A DNA stretch of 64,000 nucleotides from PSRJ01 sp963825305 (GCA_963825305.1 CAWGTA010000008.1:558001-622000), one strand, 5' to 3'; numbered from the stretch's first letter, positions 52,225 to 61,306 are shown. Translations and numbers: made by a program. The notes: generated by a model not told the origin, from the sequence alone.

Positions 52225-52575
52225 ATGTCTGACCAAGCCGCACCGAACCCGTTCAGCCTTGAGATTGACCGATCCCCGGATGTGGCAGTTGTGCGATGCC
52301 GCGGTCGACTAGTCTCCGGATCTCACGACGCCTTCTATGCCGAGGTCCGCCAACTCATGCCGGCCAACAAACGAATCGTCCTGGATCTCACGGACCTGAC
52401 CCAGATGGACAGCATGGGCCTGGGAGCGCTGGTCCGCCTTTATGTTTCGGCGAAGTCTGCAGGCTGCGATTTACAGCTGATCAACCTTGGGAAAAGAATT
52501 CGCGAGTTGCTCGGAATGACCGGTCTGTTATCGGCATTCACTGTAATCGACGAGAGCGGCACTCCGATCCACTGA
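52225..52575 (+). CDS. STAS-domain anti-sigma-factor antagonist
   Basis: 116 residues: DVAVVRCRGRLVSGSHDAFYAEV, KRIVLDLTDLTQMDSMGLGALVRLY, CDLQLINLGKRIRELLGMTGLL. Ser63 in the D-S-M-G motif is the likely phosphorylation site. A standard SpoIIAA/RsbV-type switch protein. GAGAGG precedes the ATG. The partner kinase and sigma factor are not in the window. Confidence 0.85.
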   Translation: MSDQAAPNPFSLEIDRSPDVAVVRCRGRLVSGSHDAFYAEVRQLMPANKRIVLDLTDLTQMDSMGLGALVRLYVSAKSAGCDLQLINLGKRIRELLGMTGLLSAFTVIDESGTPIH

Positions 52576-52680
52576 CGCCGATTCGCGGCAGAGTCCGTAT
52601 TTCAAATCGCGATTCGGTGGTCAGGCGGCCGGTCGGTTTGAGTGCGGCAAATTCGGATTGCGCCAGGCCCACCTACAGGG

Positions 52681-53199
52681 TCATGGATGGTCGCTATGCG
52701 AGTTGAGACCCCGTTCATGCGGCTCACCAAGCCTATCGTGCGGGGGCAACGCATTCATATGCTGGCTCGGCGAGTGGTGATAGTGGTGTTTTAAGCGCTT
52801 GTACAAATAACCGCCGCCACCGCCCGCAGCACCACCAATCAAGGCTCCTTTGCCGCCTCCTGCCAAACCTCCGATTAAGGCGCCGCCCGCGGCTCCGCCG
52901 ACGATCGGGGCATTTCTTTTCCACCAATGCTTATTCTTGTACCAAGAGGATACAGGCTGATAGTCGTAGTCGGGTCTAACCGTTTGGATGTTAGGTCCCG
53001 GTGCGAGTTCCACTGCGGGGACGATTGCCAGAGGGTCATTTGTTTGGAGGGATCTCTGCATTGCGAGAGCGTCCTGTGTCGTCACGATTGGCGGGGGTAC
53101 GAACGCGTGACGGCTGACCGATGCGATCAATCCCACCACCGCGATCGTCAGAGTCACAGTAACGACACGTCCGACATTACTTCTCGGGGTGAAATTCAT
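52681..53199 (-). CDS. Exported glycine-zipper protein
   Basis: 172 residues from the ATG at 53197-53199 (GAGAGG upstream): signal/anchor (VVTVTLTIAVVGLIASVS), then a Gly/Ala-rich zipper APIVGGAAGGALIGGLAGGGKGALIGGAAGGGGGY and a His-rich C-terminus. Glycine zippers form membrane-associated helices; these proteins are often outer-membrane or periplasmic stress-related. The frame is open further upstream to 53298 but without a ribosome-binding site. Confidence 0.65.
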   Translation of the reverse strand: MNFTPRSNVGRVVTVTLTIAVVGLIASVSRHAFVPPPIVTTQDALAMQRSLQTNDPLAIVPAVELAPGPNIQTVRPDYDYQPVSSWYKNKHWWKRNAPIVGGAAGGALIGGLAGGGKGALIGGAAGGGGGYLYKRLKHHYHHSPSQHMNALPPHDRLGEPHERGLNSHSDHP

Positions 53200-53621
53200 G
53201 ATTTGCCTCTCACTAGAATGATGCGAACGGATGGCCAAAGAAACAACGTTACTCGTAACGGTCGTATTCGGCGGGTACGCGGACTTCTGGATCACCACTC
53301 GTTTCTAGTGGTTATGGATAATCCCATAGAGAACCTGTCGCCGTGTTGTTGACTAAGTCCTAAATCCGATGTTGGGGCGCGAACGTCGGGAAGACTTCGC
53401 GGCATCTTGATGCGGGGGCGGCTGTGCCGGTAAGAGCAGACAGCTCAGCCTTTCCATGCGTACCAGCGCAAACTGCGGCGATGTACTGCACGAAAAGTAG
53501 TGTTAACCGAAGTGCTTGGGTTCCAGTGATCCGGATGACCCAAATGGAAATCATGGTTTGGTACTCTTACAGCGGGCGGTTTACCGAGTAGCTGTAAGCA
53601 CATTGAAACGGAGGAGCGGAA
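53200..53621. other. Intergenic gap with an inverted repeat
   Basis: Between divergent genes. CTTACAGC (53566-53573) and GCTGTAAG (53591-53598) form an 8-bp inverted repeat, 24 bases upstream of the PEP-CTERM start. It may be an operator or a 5' leader hairpin. Nothing else is clear. Confidence 0.4.
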
Positions 53622-54189
53622 ATGACCACACTTCGAGGAGTGCTTGCCGCATCAAGAATTACGGCTCCAGCAGTTCGGGCGGCATTCGCAATTACCACAA
53701 TATTGGTTGTCTCCTCCGCCGTACCGCTCGAGGCAGACATCATCTCCATTAACTACACGGGGACGGGCCAGCTTACATTCATCACCGCCCCCGGCGGCGC
53801 CGCTTCCCAGGATAGCTTTTCTGCACTCATCTCCGATGCGACTTTCGGAAGCGGCACACTGAACGTGTCCGGCGATGTCACGGACTACTTGACCGCTACC
53901 GGAAGTTCGGGTCCGGGTTCCGGGCGCATTCTTCGGGCATTCGGGAACCGTGACAGAATCCGCTCAGTTTACATCACAAGGCAGTTTTTCCCCTAATGTC
54001 CCAGCCAACGTATCGATTACAGGGGCCACCGGAACACTGGTGACGCCGGAACCTTCGATTTTTGTACCGGTGTTGCTCGGCGGAGCGCTCATGGTTGGGA
54101 TGAGGCGGAAACGCAGAAACTGTCTGACCGCTCAAGCGCAGCACCGTCTCGCATCTGCCGATGATGCCCTGTGCCCCGGCCGAATCTGA
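53622..54189 (+). pseudogene. PEP-CTERM exported protein, frameshifted
   Basis: Starts with a signal peptide (FAITTILVVSSAVPLEA) and a beta-rich body: ISINYTGTGQLTFITAPGGAASQDSFSALISD, FGSGTLNVSGDV. The frame breaks near 53921-53925, where an extra G in GTTCCGGG shifts it; in the other frame the body goes on (GAFFGHSGTVTESAQFTSQGSFSPN) to a perfect PEP-CTERM tail, VTPEPSIFVPVLLGGALMVGMRRKRR. Unshifted, the product would be about 188 residues. The tail after the anchor is long (29 residues). GGAG precedes the ATG. It could be a sequence error or a recent mutation. Confidence 0.75.
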
Positions 54190-54505
54190 CCTAGCGAGAT
54201 AATGGAGCGGAGCGGCAGTGTCACGCGGGAGTTTAAGGACGCTTGCCTCTGCGACAGTCCTCCAGTAACCACTGGGCAACAATCGCGAACCAAGGCGGCG
54301 TGTTATCGGTAGCTGCACTCCGCGTCGGTATGCCGCAGCGGCCACGGCCCGGGAGCCGGCCTGCTTGAGCACAACCAGCGCCTTACCGATCGGGTATCGC
54401 TCGATTCAATGGGCGGCCGAGAATTCGCTGCGACGGGCCGCGGCAACTGACGCAAATTGGGAGTGCCGGGCAAGGCCGCGGGGTCCGGCGTATAATCGGA
54501 CATCA
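54190..54505. other. Gene-free gap ending in a promoter-like site
   Basis: No credible gene. TATAAT lies at 54491-54496, only ten bases before the ATG at 54506, and no ribosome-binding site is visible, so the cytochrome mRNA could be leaderless. The upstream -35 is not clear. Confidence 0.35.
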
Positions 54506-55471
54506 ATGAGAACCCTCGCCCGGCTTTTGCCCCGCACGCTCGGCTTGGCGGTTGCCGCTGGTGTCATGCTCGAATCGCTCGCGCCCGTTATCCATGCCCA
54601 GCAGAACCGCACGGCGAACGATAGCGTTTACACCGATGCCCAGGCCGCGCGCGGCCGCACGCTCTATCGTGAAAAGTGCGCAACGTGCCATGGCGACGCG
54701 CTGGAAGGGAAACTTGCGCCGGCGCTAGTGGGGAGCGCGTTCCTGGCTATATGGGGAGCGCAGCCGCTCTCGGAGTTGGCAGGTAAAATCCGGAACACGA
54801 TGCCGGCGGATGATCCGGGGAAGCTCAAGCCTTCCGAGACGGCGGACCTGGTCGCGTACATCCTGCAGGCCGGCAAGTTTCCTTCGGGACGGAACGAACT
54901 CGGCGCGGACGATGCCGTGCTGAAGTCCATCGTGCTCACCGCGGCCAAGCCGCAAGCCAACGCACCGGCCGCGTCGCAGGCGCCGGCCTTTCCGCCGCTA
55001 GGCAATTTGAACCAGGTGATGCGGGGCATCCTGTTCCCCAGTTCCAACATCATTTTCAACGTCCAAACCAACGACCCGGGTGCAGCGGCCAAGCCGGGCC
55101 AGGCAGGCGCGGGGGCCAAGCCTTTCTCCTGGACCGACTGGGGCGCCGGCATCTACACCGGCTGGCAGGTCGTCGACAATGCGGCGGTGGTGATCGCCGA
55201 TTCGGCTTCGCTCATGTTGACGCCCGGGCGACGCTGCGAGAACGGCAGGCCGGTGCCGGTGGATCGGCCCGATTGGATCAAATTCACGCTGGACCTTGCG
55301 GAAGCCGGCCGCGTGGCGTACCGGGCCTCGCAGACGCGGAACCAGGAAGCGGTGAGCGATGCCACCAACCAGCTCGCCGATGCCTGCTTCCAGTGCCATT
55401 CGGTCTATCGCGATAAGCGCGGCTCGCGGCCCGGCGACCCGGCGGCCGGCGCGGCCCGCTGCACACCGTGA
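54506..55471 (+). CDS. Two-haem c-type cytochrome
   Basis: 321 residues: signal peptide to ~32, CATCH at C58-H62 in a class I cytochrome c domain (GRTLYREKCATCHGDALEGKLAPALVG ... MPADDPGKLKPSETADLVAYIL), and a second haem site CFQCH at C294-H298 near the C-terminus, in a helical cytochrome-c'-like region (FTLDLAEAGRVAYRASQTRNQEAVSDATNQLADACFQCH). A Pro/Ala/Gly linker joins them. This two-module layout is typical of electron-transfer proteins that serve a dehydrogenase; the partner is unknown. The chosen ATG is 10 bases after TATAAT. Confidence 0.78.
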   Translation: MRTLARLLPRTLGLAVAAGVMLESLAPVIHAQQNRTANDSVYTDAQAARGRTLYREKCATCHGDALEGKLAPALVGSAFLAIWGAQPLSELAGKIRNTMPADDPGKLKPSETADLVAYILQAGKFPSGRNELGADDAVLKSIVLTAAKPQANAPAASQAPAFPPLGNLNQVMRGILFPSSNIIFNVQTNDPGAAAKPGQAGAGAKPFSWTDWGAGIYTGWQVVDNAAVVIADSASLMLTPGRRCENGRPVPVDRPDWIKFTLDLAEAGRVAYRASQTRNQEAVSDATNQLADACFQCHSVYRDKRGSRPGDPAAGAARCTP

Positions 55472-55542
55472 TCCGAGTGATATAGAATATCGCGATACGG
55501 GTGCGGTCTACCGCGCAAACCAGCCATCGATAAGGAGCGTAT

Positions 55543-56406
55543 ATGTGTGATCAGGATCATTTTGAGAAGGACAAGCTAGACTACGAGGCCCTCGGTTGGG
55601 TGACACGAAAGCAATTCGGCAAAATTTTGGGCGCGGGCATCGCCATGATGCTGCCGCAAGTCGCAAACGCAGTCACAGTCACTGAATCGGAAGTGAACGT
55701 AATGACGCCGGACGGCACCGCGGACTGCTACTTCGTGCATCCGTCAAGCGGCACGGCCCCAGGCGTTCTGATGTGGCCGGACATCTTCGGGCTACGGCCG
55801 GCGTTCCGCACCATGGGCAAACGGCTCGCTGAATCAGGCTATTCCGTGCTCGTGGTGAATCCGTTCTACCGCGTCAAGAAAGCCCCAACCGCAGACAAGG
55901 GCGCCGCAACCCCCATCCCCGACCTGATGCCGCTCGCGCAAGCTCTCAACGAGACGACGCAGATGACGGATGCGAAGGCCTTCATCGGGTGGCTGGACAA
56001 GCAATCGTCGGTTGCGAAGAATCGAAAGATGGGCACACAGGGTTATTGCATGGGTGGCCCGATTGCGTTTCGTACCGCGGCCGCCGTGCCCGACCGCGTC
56101 GGGGCAGTCGGCTCGTTCCATGGCGGCGGACTCGTAACCAATATGCCGAACAGTCCGCACCTCCAGGCCGCCAAGACCAAGGCGCAGTTCCTCATTGCGA
56201 TTGCGGCCAACGACGACATGCGGTCGCCCGATGAGAAGAACGTTCTGAAAGACACCTTCGCCAAAGCGAATCTGCCCGCCGAAATCGAAGTGTACACGGG
56301 CTCCGCGCACGGCTGGTGCCCTCCGGATTCGGGAGTGTACAACGAGGCATCGGCCGAGAAGGCATGGGGCCGCTTGCTCGCGCTGTACGGAAAAGCTCTG
56401 GCGTGA
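55543..56406 (+). CDS. Dienelactone hydrolase family protein
   Basis: 287 residues of an alpha/beta-hydrolase. VLMWPDIFGLRPAFRTMGKRLAESGYSVLVVN, GTQGYCMGGPIAFRTA (nucleophilic Cys in G-x-C-x-G), IAANDDMRSPDEKN (Asp) and YTGSAHGWCPPD (His) give the Cys-Asp-His triad. An N-terminal ~60 residues, with a hydrophobic stretch, may be a Tat-less export signal. The family opens lactone rings, often in aromatic breakdown. ATG with AAGGAG upstream. Confidence 0.85.
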   Translation: MCDQDHFEKDKLDYEALGWVTRKQFGKILGAGIAMMLPQVANAVTVTESEVNVMTPDGTADCYFVHPSSGTAPGVLMWPDIFGLRPAFRTMGKRLAESGYSVLVVNPFYRVKKAPTADKGAATPIPDLMPLAQALNETTQMTDAKAFIGWLDKQSSVAKNRKMGTQGYCMGGPIAFRTAAAVPDRVGAVGSFHGGGLVTNMPNSPHLQAAKTKAQFLIAIAANDDMRSPDEKNVLKDTFAKANLPAEIEVYTGSAHGWCPPDSGVYNEASAEKAWGRLLALYGKALA

Positions 56407-56430
56407 AGTAAGCTTTCAGCAATCAGTTTT

Positions 56431-56472
56431 CAGCTATCAGCCACGCCCGGCGCTGGGCTCAGCTGATAGCTG
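56431..56472. terminator. Bidirectional hairpin
   Basis: CAGCTATCAG (56431-56440) and CTGATAGCTG (56463-56472) are perfect 10-bp inverted repeats, in a zone also holding TTCAGCAATCAG and TTTTCAGC. It sits between the stop codons of convergent genes (dienelactone hydrolase and the MmcQ-like gene). Confidence 0.55.
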
Positions 56473-56485
56473 GCCTGCTGAGCTT

Positions 56486-56899
56486 CTACCGATTCCTATT
56501 TTTTCGCGCCGCCGTCTTGAGGTTGCCCGTGATGGCGCCGCGCGGTGATCTGCGCTTCTTTTGGGCTTCGGATGTCACGAAGCTCCACGATGCGCCGAGA
56601 AGGTCTCGCAGTTGGTCGATCCGGATCCGCGATAATCGCACCAGCACGACCGGGTAATTCCGGTAATGATCAGTCAGATAATACGTTTCCGGGGCTTCCG
56701 CCAAAAGCCCGTCCCGCTGGTCGAAATCGATGCGAACGGCTAGCGAACCCGGCTCAGCCGATTTGTTAATGGCCATGCACGCCAGAAGCTTGCCGCGCAC
56801 CTTCAGCGCAAGCGCTCCATACACGGTGCTATCCTCCACCTCCGGCAGCGCGAGGCCGATCTCACGGACGATATCAAATGTGATTTTCGTTGGCGGCAT
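56486..56899 (-). CDS. MmcQ/YjbR family protein
   Basis: 137 residues with the family pattern: FDIVREIGLALPEVEDSTVYGALALKVRGKLLACM, ALAVRIDFDQRDGLL-type middle, and YYLTDHYRNYPVVLVRLSRIRIDQLRDLLGASWSFVTSEAQKKR. YjbR-like proteins are small DNA-binding-type folds of unclear role. The C-terminal tail is Lys/Arg-rich. ATG near 56899; the gene is convergent with the dienelactone hydrolase. Confidence 0.8.
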   Translation of the reverse strand: MPPTKITFDIVREIGLALPEVEDSTVYGALALKVRGKLLACMAINKSAEPGSLAVRIDFDQRDGLLAEAPETYYLTDHYRNYPVVLVRLSRIRIDQLRDLLGASWSFVTSEAQKKRRSPRGAITGNLKTAARKNRNR

Positions 56900-57121
56900 A
56901 CAGATTTACATTCTAGTCCCTTAGTGTCGCCCCGACGACACTTCGAACGGTAAACCATCGTCTTCGAGACTAAGCTTCGACAGTTCGACATCGACGGCAC
57001 CCGGGCTGAGTTTTACCAACGCTTTCACCTCAATCGTATACCGCGAGAGGCAGACTGGCGTACTGATTGCACCCTAGCCACCCGCAGAAGACTCAAATCA
57101 CCATTAAAGGATAAAGACACC

Positions 57122-58348
57122 ATGACCCAGACCGCGGGTAGACAACGAAGCAGCGAGCAGGCATCTGACAAGATTGCGGTTCGTCCGTTTCATGTGAATG
57201 TTCCGGAAACCGAACTTACCGAATTGCGCCGGCGCATCAACGCGACAAAGTGGCCTGAACGAGAAACGGTTACAGATGCATCGCAAGGAGTACAGCTCGC
57301 GACGATGCAGGCCCTGGCGCGCTATTGGGCGACAGATTATAACTGGCGCAAGATCGAGGCAAAACTGAACGCCCTGCCGCAGTTCCTGACCGAGATCGAT
57401 GGACTGGACATTCATTTCATTCACGTCCGTTCCAAACATGAAAATGCGTTGCCGCTGATCGTTACGCACGGATGGCCCGGTTCGATCACCGAACAAATGA
57501 AGATCATCGATCCGCTGACAAATCCCACCGCACACGGCGGAAATGCATCCGACGCGTTCCATGTCGTGATTCCGTCGATGCCGGGCTATGGCTTTTCGGG
57601 CAGGCCGAGCACAACCGGCTGGGACCCCGCCCACATCGCACGTGCCTGGACCGTGCTGATGAAGCGCCTGGGATACACGAAATTCGTGGCGCAGGGTGGC
57701 GACTGGGGCGCAGTCATCACCGAGCTTATGGGCGTGCAGGCGCCTCCGGAATTACTGGGCATTCACACCAACATGGCGAACGTGATTCCGCCCGATATCG
57801 ACAAGCTGGCTTTTTCGGGAGCGCCTGCGCCGGCGAATCTCTCTGCCGACGAGAAGCTGGCTTACGACCGTCTGAGCTCCGTCTATGCAAAGGGCATCGC
57901 CTACGGCTTTCAGATGGGGCTGAGACCGCAGACGCTGTATGGAATTTCTGACTCGCCCATCGGTCTGGCGGCTTATTTTCTCGATCACGACGCGCGCAGC
58001 TATGAGATGATCGCCCGCGTCTTTGCCGGAGGGAGCGAAGGACTGACGCGAGACGACGTGCTCGACAATATCACGCTCACCTGGTTGACGAATACAGCGC
58101 TTTCAGGGGCTCGTCTCTATTGGGAGAACAAGGGGTATTCGTTCTTCGCCGTCAGGGGCGTCGTAATCCCGATCGCCGTGAGCGTATTCCCTGACGAACT
58201 CTATCCTGCTCCGCGGAGCTGGGCAGAACGGGCCTACCCCAAACTGATCCATTACAACCAGGTAGAAAAAGGCGGGCACTTCGCAGCATGGGAACAGCCG
58301 AAGCTCTTTTCAGAAGAGGTTCGCGCGGGCTTCAGATCGCTGCGGTAG
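57122..58348 (+). CDS. Epoxide hydrolase (EHN-domain alpha/beta-hydrolase)
   Basis: 408 residues: an N-terminal EHN lid domain (VRPFHVNVPETELTELRRRINATKWPERE), then LPLIVTHGWPGSITEQM (oxyanion HGWPGS), VIPSMPGYGFSG, FVAQGGDWGAVITELMG with the nucleophilic Asp, and a C-terminal GGHFAAWEQP holding the catalytic His. It adds water to epoxides through an ester intermediate. The enoyl-CoA-hydratase-like gene follows 30 bases later, suggesting an operon for a fatty or aromatic acid. Confidence 0.9.
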   Translation: MTQTAGRQRSSEQASDKIAVRPFHVNVPETELTELRRRINATKWPERETVTDASQGVQLATMQALARYWATDYNWRKIEAKLNALPQFLTEIDGLDIHFIHVRSKHENALPLIVTHGWPGSITEQMKIIDPLTNPTAHGGNASDAFHVVIPSMPGYGFSGRPSTTGWDPAHIARAWTVLMKRLGYTKFVAQGGDWGAVITELMGVQAPPELLGIHTNMANVIPPDIDKLAFSGAPAPANLSADEKLAYDRLSSVYAKGIAYGFQMGLRPQTLYGISDSPIGLAAYFLDHDARSYEMIARVFAGGSEGLTRDDVLDNITLTWLTNTALSGARLYWENKGYSFFAVRGVVIPIAVSVFPDELYPAPRSWAERAYPKLIHYNQVEKGGHFAAWEQPKLFSEEVRAGFRSLR

Positions 58349-58378
58349 GGCTCTTCACAAGAGAGGAGGAAATACGCC

Positions 58379-59221
58379 ATGCCTGCCCCTTCGCAGTTCA
58401 AGATCGACCGCACTTATCCGGGTCTGTGGACGATCACCTTCAGCAACCCGCCGATCAACATATTTGTTCCCACAACGATCGTCGAATTGGGAGCGCTGAT
58501 GACCGACCTCGAGGCGGACCCGTCCGTGAAGGTCGTAGTGTTCCAGTCGGCGAATCCCGATTTTTTCATTGCCCATCTCGACGTAGCCAAGGCAGCGGAA
58601 CGGCCAGAGGTGCTGGGCCTTTGGCGCGACTTTGTGCTGCGCCTCTCGTCCACCCCAGTCGTGAGCATCGCGAAGATTCGCGGCCGCACGCGCGGCATCG
58701 GTAACGAGTTCGTGCTGGCCTGCGACATGCGCTTCGCCAGCCGGCAAAGCGCCCTGTTCGGCAACCCCGAGGTCGGCGTCGGACTGGTCCCGGGCGGCGG
58801 AGCGTTGGAATGGCTCCCGCGTTTGGTCGGCCGCTCGCGGGCACTTGAGATCGTGCTCAGCGGCGACGATTTCGATGCTGATACCGCAGAGCGCTATGGC
58901 TGGGTGAACCGCACTCTGGACGATGGCGCACTCGATTTGTTTGTCGATACTCTCGTCCGGCGTCTGGCCTCCTTCGACCATGAAACGCTGGCCGCGGCGA
59001 AGGCCCAGGTCAATCGGTTCGGGACGCCGACGGCTACCGAGCTTCAGTCGAGCAACGACCTATTCTTCCCGCTGCTCGCCTTACCAGGTGCGCAGGCGCG
59101 CCGTGCGAAGGTTCGTAACATCGGTTACGGTGTTCGGAGCGACTTCGAATTGAACTTCGGCCGGTACCTCCCATCGTTCGGGCGGGCGGACGACGATCAC
59201 ACGGATAAGCAGCCCGACTGA
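58379..59221 (+). CDS. Enoyl-CoA hydratase/isomerase-family protein
   Basis: 280 residues of the crotonase fold: LWTITFSNPPINIF, MTDLEADPSVKVVVFQSANPDFFIAHLD, PVVSIAKIRGRTRGIGNEFVLACDMRFAS (oxyanion loop) and FGNPEVGVGLVPGGGALEWLPRLVG. The two catalytic Glu of true hydratases are not both present at the usual sites, so it may act on another acyl-CoA or be non-catalytic. Overlapped at its 3' end by an antisense TPR remnant. Likely cotranscribed with the epoxide hydrolase. Confidence 0.8.
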   Translation: MPAPSQFKIDRTYPGLWTITFSNPPINIFVPTTIVELGALMTDLEADPSVKVVVFQSANPDFFIAHLDVAKAAERPEVLGLWRDFVLRLSSTPVVSIAKIRGRTRGIGNEFVLACDMRFASRQSALFGNPEVGVGLVPGGGALEWLPRLVGRSRALEIVLSGDDFDADTAERYGWVNRTLDDGALDLFVDTLVRRLASFDHETLAAAKAQVNRFGTPTATELQSSNDLFFPLLALPGAQARRAKVRNIGYGVRSDFELNFGRYLPSFGRADDDHTDKQPD

Positions 59222-59635
59222 TCGTCGCCCTGGATTTCTGAACTCGGCACTGACGTCGACGTCGGCCAGCTCGGGATTCCCCGGCCCCAGCAGCTTTTGA
59301 TTGGTCGCCAGGGCGCGGCGGTATAGGGGTTCGGCGTCCGCCAGTCGGTCCAGGGCCTTTAACGCCATAGCCACGTCGTTGACTGAGATGGCGGTTTGCC
59401 GGCTCTCGCCGCCGAACGCCTGGTCAGCGAGCCGAAGCGATTCCTGCGCCACCGGCAAGTCCTGCTCGTACTTGCCTTGCGCGTAAAACTGGCGGGCGGC
59501 CGTGACCAGTTGACTCCAACGGTCGTTCTGAGCGGAGGCGGGGCAGACTAAGAAAATCAGCGCGGTCAGCACAGCTAATTGCGCCCGTCCAAGACTTCCA
59601 CTCCACAGCAGTCTCCTTCCCCCCACCATGGGCAC
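59081..59635 (-). pseudogene. Exported TPR protein, truncated
   Basis: The first ~120 codons carry a signal peptide (LTALIFLVCPASA) and TPR units (AARQFYAQGKYEQDLPVAQESLRLADQAFG, LKALDRLADAEPLYRRALATNQKLLG). After about 59240 the frame only runs through antisense of the enoyl-CoA hydratase gene and shows no TPR homology, so the gene is cut off. It begins with ATG near 59635. Confidence 0.55.
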
Positions 59636-59659
59636 AATCTATCACCGATTTCCGGCGTC

Positions 59660-59693
59660 TGCCGGCGACAAAGATCGCCAGCGTTACGTAGCG
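59660..59693. repeat. Short dispersed repeat 2, copy b
   Basis: 34 bases (TGCCGGCGACAAAGATCGCC...) matching 14898-14931 at 30 positions. It is 24 bases upstream of the NHL-type gene at 59717. Confidence 0.65.
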
Positions 59694-59716
59694 CGGTAAC
59701 ATCGTCAGGAGAGGAA

Positions 59717-60778
59717 ATGATGAAGAGATATTTCTTCGCGCTTCTTACGCTTGCGTGGTTGGCTCTGGCTCAGCAGAGCGTGCCCACCATCGCCTTCACC
59801 TCCGTTCCGGACTATCCCCATCTGCCAGACGGAATGAATTTCGGCGAAGTCCCCGGGGTGGCCGTAAATTCCCAAGGCCATGTTTTTGTATTCTCGCGAT
59901 CGAACAGCGCCACTGGTCCAGCCTTCGGTGCGGCAGCGGCACAGTTGTTCGAGTTCGACCCGAATGGCAACTATGTGCGCGAAATCGGCAAGGGGCTTTA
60001 TGCCTGGTCGGAGGCGCATAGTGTTCGCATCGACAAGAACGACAATATCTGGGCCATCGACAAAGGCTCCAATATGATCATCAAGTTCAGCCCGCAGGGA
60101 CGCGTCGTGTGGGTGTTTGGCCGCCGCCCGGAAGCGGCCGACGGTGCCGAGCCATTGGGACATCCCGATCCGCCCCTTCCGCCCGTCGACGGCCTTTTCC
60201 GTCAGCCGACCGATGTTGCCTGGGACTCGCAGGGCAACATCTACATCACGGACGGTTATGTGAACTCGCGCGTCGCCAAGATCGACAAGAACGGCGACTG
60301 GGTGAAGTCGTGGGGATCGAAGGGCACCGGCCCCGGGCAATTCAACTTGCCGCACTCGATCGCGATCGACCTCCAGGACAACATTTATGTTGGCGACCGC
60401 TCGAACCGGCGCATCCAGGTCTTTGATACTGATGGCAATTTCAAGCGCATGTTTTCGATCGATGTACCTCCTGATCCCACGTCGCGCGCGGTCAATGGCG
60501 CTACACCGACAGGCGATCGCCTCAAGCAGGCAATCGGGGCCCCGAACTCGATGTGCATTACCCCGGGTCCCAATCAAGTGCTGTTCGTCGGGGAGTCGAC
60601 CTATCCAGGCCGTATTTTCAAGGTGGCACTCGATGGCAAGGTTCTGGGCGTGATTGGCCGGTCGGGACGCAATCTTGGCCAATTCTCCGGCGCGCATGCG
60701 CTCGCGTGTCCCTCAGAGCACGAAATCTACGGGGCCGAGACGTCGAATTGGCGGGTACAAAAGCTGCTGCTGCAATGA
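59717..60778 (+). CDS. Exported NHL-repeat protein (peptidyl-alpha-hydroxyglycine lyase-like)
   Basis: 353 residues: signal peptide (YFFALLTLAWLALA), then six-bladed propeller repeats: GVAVNSQGHVFVFSRS, SVRIDKNDNIWAIDKGSNMIIKF, DVAWDSQGNIYITDGYVNSRVAKID, IAIDLQDNIYVGDRSNRRIQVFD and FNLPHSIAI. This build matches secreted NHL proteins including amidating-lyase-like ones; the catalytic metal residues cannot be confirmed by eye. AGGAGAGG stands before the ATG. The palindromic repeat copy C starts two bases after the stop. Confidence 0.8.
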   Translation: MMKRYFFALLTLAWLALAQQSVPTIAFTSVPDYPHLPDGMNFGEVPGVAVNSQGHVFVFSRSNSATGPAFGAAAAQLFEFDPNGNYVREIGKGLYAWSEAHSVRIDKNDNIWAIDKGSNMIIKFSPQGRVVWVFGRRPEAADGAEPLGHPDPPLPPVDGLFRQPTDVAWDSQGNIYITDGYVNSRVAKIDKNGDWVKSWGSKGTGPGQFNLPHSIAIDLQDNIYVGDRSNRRIQVFDTDGNFKRMFSIDVPPDPTSRAVNGATPTGDRLKQAIGAPNSMCITPGPNQVLFVGESTYPGRIFKVALDGKVLGVIGRSGRNLGQFSGAHALACPSEHEIYGAETSNWRVQKLLLQ

Positions 60779-60780
60779 GT

Positions 60781-60844
60781 ACCGCTCCCTTCGGTCAAGG
60801 CTCAGTAACGAGAGTCATACTGAGCCGTGACCAGAGGGAGCGGT
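60781..60844. repeat. Dispersed palindromic repeat, copy C (64 bp)
   Basis: Inverted 23-base arms at 60781-60803 (ACCGCTCCCTTCGGTCAAGG...) and 60822-60844. The loop is short (18 bases). It lies two bases past the stop of the NHL protein and just before the convergent bactofilin's stop. The right arm is followed by TTTAGAT. Confidence 0.8.
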
Positions 60845-60871
60845 TTAGATTCGAGGCCAGCAAATCGCCTC

Positions 60872-61306
60872 TTAGGCGACGGCCGCCGCACGGACAGGCT
60901 GCGACTGCACCGCCGTTTCCGGCCTTACGATATCCACGCTGCCCTTGAATTGAGCCCCGTCATCAATGACGATACGGGCTGCGCGAATATCGCCCACCAG
61001 TTTGGCATCCTTGCGTATGTCGATGCGTTCGCAGGCGTCCACATCACCAAGGACAGTTCCCAGAACATCCAGCTCGCGCACCTGCAGCGTGGCATGCAGC
61101 GTACCGTTGTGTCCAACCGTAACTTTCTGGTTCACAGCTTCCACCGTTCCTTCGACAAAGCCCTCGATAACGAGATCTTCGTTGCTGTAGATCTCACCGA
61201 CAATCTTGACGGCTTTGGGAATTACGACCGGGCCGTTAGCTGACAACTCTGCCACGGGCGGTTTGTATGACCTCGGGAGTTCCTCATCTGGTCGTTTGTT
61301 CCACAT
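60872..61306 (-). CDS. Bactofilin (polymer-forming cytoskeletal protein)
   Basis: 144 residues with the right-handed beta-helix of bactofilins: VVIPKAVKIVGEIYSNEDLVIEGFVEGTV, QKVTVGHNGTLHATLQVRELDVLGTVLGDV and DIRKDAKLVGDIRAARIVIDDGAQFKGSVDI. They polymerise without nucleotide and act in cell shape or localisation. The start at ATG 61304-61306 has AGGAGG upstream; the frame is open further but without homology. The partner gene at 61390 is 84 bases upstream on the same strand. Confidence 0.92.
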   Translation of the reverse strand: MWNKRPDEELPRSYKPPVAELSANGPVVIPKAVKIVGEIYSNEDLVIEGFVEGTVEAVNQKVTVGHNGTLHATLQVRELDVLGTVLGDVDACERIDIRKDAKLVGDIRAARIVIDDGAQFKGSVDIVRPETAVQSQPVRAAAVA

